The translations under genes were made by a program, and so were the position numbers. Positions 61,681 through 64,000 of a stretch of 64,000 nucleotides of DNA are shown piece after piece. The notes beneath the pieces were generated by a model. It ran no database searches and was not told the DNA's origin. It saw nothing but the letters and a program-made list of their open reading frames with translations. Numbering within the stretch: position 1 is the first letter of the stretch; the number at the start of each line of letters is the position of its first letter. Source of the DNA: Polytrichum commune (taxonomy: Eukaryota > Streptophyta > Polytrichopsida > Polytrichales > Polytrichaceae); contig OX485805.1 in the NCBI GenBank assembly GCA_950295325.1, positions 5,706,501 through 5,770,500 of the forward strand. The letters are read 5' to 3'.

Positions 61681-62888
61681 CACTACAAGAGTTTATATGA
61701 CCTATTTGACAAAAATGTGACGAAATTCTGTTAATTTGGGTGTCATATAGGGCACCTTGATTCGGTCATACAATTAACAGAGTTCTGTCAATTTCTTTGT
61801 CATCTCGGACAATTATACACGTAGGATTCCATTTACTCCGGCCCCCTTGCCATGTTGGATTCTCTTTACCTCGTCATTTACCCATGGTGATGTGGTTTAA
61901 TGTCCAAGTTATACTAGTAAAAAAATCCTAAATTAGTAATCCACCCTAGCATTCGGGGCCTACTCACATAGGTCTAAGGGCGAAGGGCCACCTCACCTAA
62001 CCTAGGCTAATGGACAAAGCCACCTACCTACCCTAGGCGAAGCCAAGAGTGAGGGGTCAAGGGGATCGAACCTTGAACCTCTTGGCAGTAATGTGAAGGC
62101 CACTAAGCCACCGCTCATTACATGATATAGGCCAAGTATGTAAGAGTTTTGTATGAAGAAGCCATAAGACTTATAAACTTATGTATATATATTTTTTAAT
62201 TAGTGAAAGTAAAAACAAGCATAGAATTAATGTATTTACTGTTTTTGATTAGTACGTATTGTATTTGTATTAAAAACAATTTACAAAAATACTCCTAAAT
62301 ATTATTACAGTAATTATTGTAATTATTTTAACTACATTAATTACAATAATTTCAGTATTTTACTGAAAATAGAAAATTTCAGTATTTACTTAAATTAGCA
62401 AATTTAAATATTTACTTAAATTAGCAAATTTCAGTATTTACCTAAATTAGCAAATTTCAGTATTTACCTAAATTAGAAATTTTCAATATTTACTTAAATT
62501 AGCAAATTTCAGTATTTACTTAAATGAACAAATTTCAGTATTTAGTTAAATTGGTAATTTCAGTATTTACATTAATTAATTAAATTAGTTATTACATTAA
62601 TTATAGTAAATACATTAATTATATTAATTACTTATACTAGTAATTACAATAATTAAAAACCTTTTGTAACACCTTTTGTAACACCTTTTGTTGTTAATAA
62701 ATATGAGACACATGCTCAGGTGAAGGGAATAAGTTAAACGTGAAATATATAAATCTGATGACAGAAAATTGACACAAATTTTGAATAATGTCCGAATTGA
62801 CAAAAACTCATAGCTTTGAGCTGATTTTGTCACTTCGGACATTTTAGTGTCACATTTTTGTCAATTATACACCCATTTCCTTGTAGTG
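61681..62888. mobile_element. Non-autonomous CACTA (CMC/EnSpm) element in the J-domain gene intron
   Basis: The element starts CACTACAAGA and ends as its inverse CCTTGTAGTG. Sixteen identical bases (TTGACAAAAATGTGAC) recur in inverse orientation near both ends as subterminal repeats. It is flanked by a perfect 3-bp target duplication, ATT (61678-61680) and ATT (62889-62891). Terminal CACTA and a 3-bp duplication define the superfamily. It is 1208 bp with no transposase. Without it the host intron would be about 100 bp. Confidence 0.92.
62375..62572 (+). repeat. 26-bp tandem repeats inside the CACTA element
   Basis: About seven units of 'aaatttcagtatttacttaaattagc' with small changes. Internal AT-rich tandem repeats are common in CACTA elements. 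Confidence 0.9.
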
Positions 62889-63148
62889 ATTGCAGCCATC
62901 CAGATGAAAATTCTGATCCAGAGACCAAGGAGAACTTTCAAAAACTTTCTACTGCTATTGAGGTACTCAAGCGGAATTGTCATCCTTCTTCCTGGATTCT
63001 GCATTTGTGCTCCAAATTGAAGGCTTATGCTGGGCAGCTTGCTCCAAGCATAAATTCTAAATATGGTTGTTTTTTGGTGTTTGGCTAGATCTTGAAAGAT
63101 GAAGTGAAGCGGGAACAATATGACTATGAGATTGCTCATCCAGAGGAG

Positions 63149-64000
63149 GTTAGCCACCTCTTTTCCTCAGGGCCATATTCAGATTGAATGTGTATATGTG
63201 CACGCTAGTCTAGTACATTTGAGGTACATTTGAATACTAAAATTTTTGTAGGTCCATCAATCAGATAGGGCCAGAGTATTTGGGCTGCTCAATCCTTTGA
63301 TGTAGGTTCCAATTAGAGATAGTTACGGTGAAGTCCTTGGCATTCCGGAATCTAAGGCCTCATGACCTTTATACTCTGGTCCAAATTCATCAACTGGGTT
63401 TTGAGACTTCTTTTTGCAAAACAAATAGTTGTGGTTTGATGCAGTTCTTGTGCCAAACTGCTAGTACTATCAAGCTTACTACAGTCCCCAAGCAGTATGT
63501 GCATTTCTCATGTTACCACCCAGTTTTGGATACCGAAGTTGGAGTTTATGAAATTCTTGCTTCAGAATTGTTAGTTGCCTCCAAATGCTATCTTTTCGTC
63601 GTGATCCCTGCAAGAATTAGCAGGTGATGCTGTGTCGATTTTTGAGTTCGTCAGAGTAGTACTTCTTCGATTTCTGTCACTTGTATTTTTGGATTGACGA
63701 TGCATAAATTCATCACAAGAGGAAGCTCTCACTCATCATCATATCATCACACACTTATTTGTCACTCCAATCCATCAGGTTTAGGGTTTAGCATCCGCTA
63801 GTTTTTGCACTCTACAACGTCTTGCATAATTCAAGTGTAATTATGTAACATGAATGTGTTGTGTTGAAAAAATTCATTGAATTTGTTGGTTCCTTGTTCT
63901 AGGAATCGCCACTGCTAAATTGTCAGTGAAGCATCATGTAGGTATTAATTCATCTTTATCATCTTTTAACTCTATGAATTACCTCCCATCATTGTCCTTA
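63149..64000. other. Right edge, unassigned
   Basis: The frame 63328-63627 (99 aa, starting MKSLAFRNLRPHDLYTLVQI) is open from an ATG but matches no family I recognise. The next J-domain-protein exon expected after PEE is not seen. A two-unit telomere-like 'ggtttagggtttag' lies at 63779-63792. Confidence 0.35.

Larger units (their letters stand above)
61523..63148 (+). pseudogene. Partial J-domain (DnaJ) gene, DNAJC25/DjC50-like, apparently broken
   Basis: Three exon-like blocks join into most of a J domain, the Hsp70-stimulating module. They are 61523-61585 (VPTSATASDIKEAYYK, stop, SLK), 62896-62962 (HPDENSDPETKENFQKLSTA then IE) and 63089-63148 (ILKDEVKREQYDYEIAHPEE). Phases match: Tyr of YHPD is split TA|C across the first junction. 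The HPD motif is intact, and the EQYDYEIAHPEE end resembles membrane-anchored DNAJC25/DjC50 proteins. Two lesions are visible: TGA (61572-61574) where the family has a residue of helix II, and AT instead of GT at the first donor (61586). The preceding exon (ending in LLG) and the following one were not found in the window. If real splicing differs, the gene could still work; a decaying copy is the simpler reading. Confidence 0.65.

Noticed and set aside
62375-62572. CRISPR-like or satellite array
   Set aside because: Head-to-tail 26-bp units without spacers, inside a CACTA element.
61586-62895. U12-type AT-AC intron in the J-domain gene
   Set aside because: The start ATATGT lacks the U12 consensus ATATCC and the intron ends in AG; a mutated GT donor is simpler.

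Overview
This is nuclear DNA of a land plant that very probably makes swimming sperm. The basis: spliced genes with canonical GT-AG introns, AT-rich introns full of miniature transposons, plant-specific families (an ILR3-type bHLH factor, a caffeic-acid-type O-methyltransferase, a chloroplast MRL7-type protein), and two genes whose only known job is in motile cilia (the dynein assembly factor DNAAF5/HEATR2 and a kinesin-9). Flowering plants and conifers lack motile cilia, so a bryophyte, lycophyte or fern is most likely, with cycad or Ginkgo possible. I cannot name the species.

Layout. 1-2700: repeats, then the GC-rich 5' flank of the bHLH gene. 2757-5810 (+): five-exon bHLH gene. 5811-12700: no gene; many copies of one dispersed repeat (family A). 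12720-25139 (+): 14-exon DNAAF5 gene with a long unusual N-terminal extension. 25140-27070: repeat remains. 27071-31068 (-): six-exon MRL7-type plastid gene. 32329-40763 (+): 17-exon kinesin-9 gene, divergent from MRL7. 41130-41960: three tandem copies of the 3' end of the next gene. 41963-48782 (-): four-exon O-methyltransferase. 49614-50162: a MITE with TTA target duplications. 52770-53420: broken gene resembling a Rep (HUH) protein. 54054-57013: TIR-bounded relic carrying hAT-type transposase ends. 57014-61520: no gene, scattered repeats. 61523-63148 (+): partial J-domain gene, apparently broken, whose intron holds a 1.2 kb CACTA element with perfect 3-bp target duplications.

I rebuilt the exons by hand from family conservation, splice sites and phase. 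All five complete gene models keep frame through every junction: bHLH 238 aa, DNAAF5 1272 aa, MRL7 511 aa, kinesin-9 662 aa, OMT 396 aa. The genes do not form an operon-like unit. The only functional link is that DNAAF5 (cytoplasmic dynein-arm preassembly) and kinesin-9 (central apparatus motor) both serve motile axonemes and lie about 7 kb apart.

The strongest unusual signals are the flagellar gene pair, the CACTA insertion in a decaying J-domain gene, the hAT-like relic with a Harbinger-like flank, the Rep-like fragment, the tandem copies of the OMT 3' end, two likely GC-AG introns, and at least five dispersed repeat families sitting mostly in introns.
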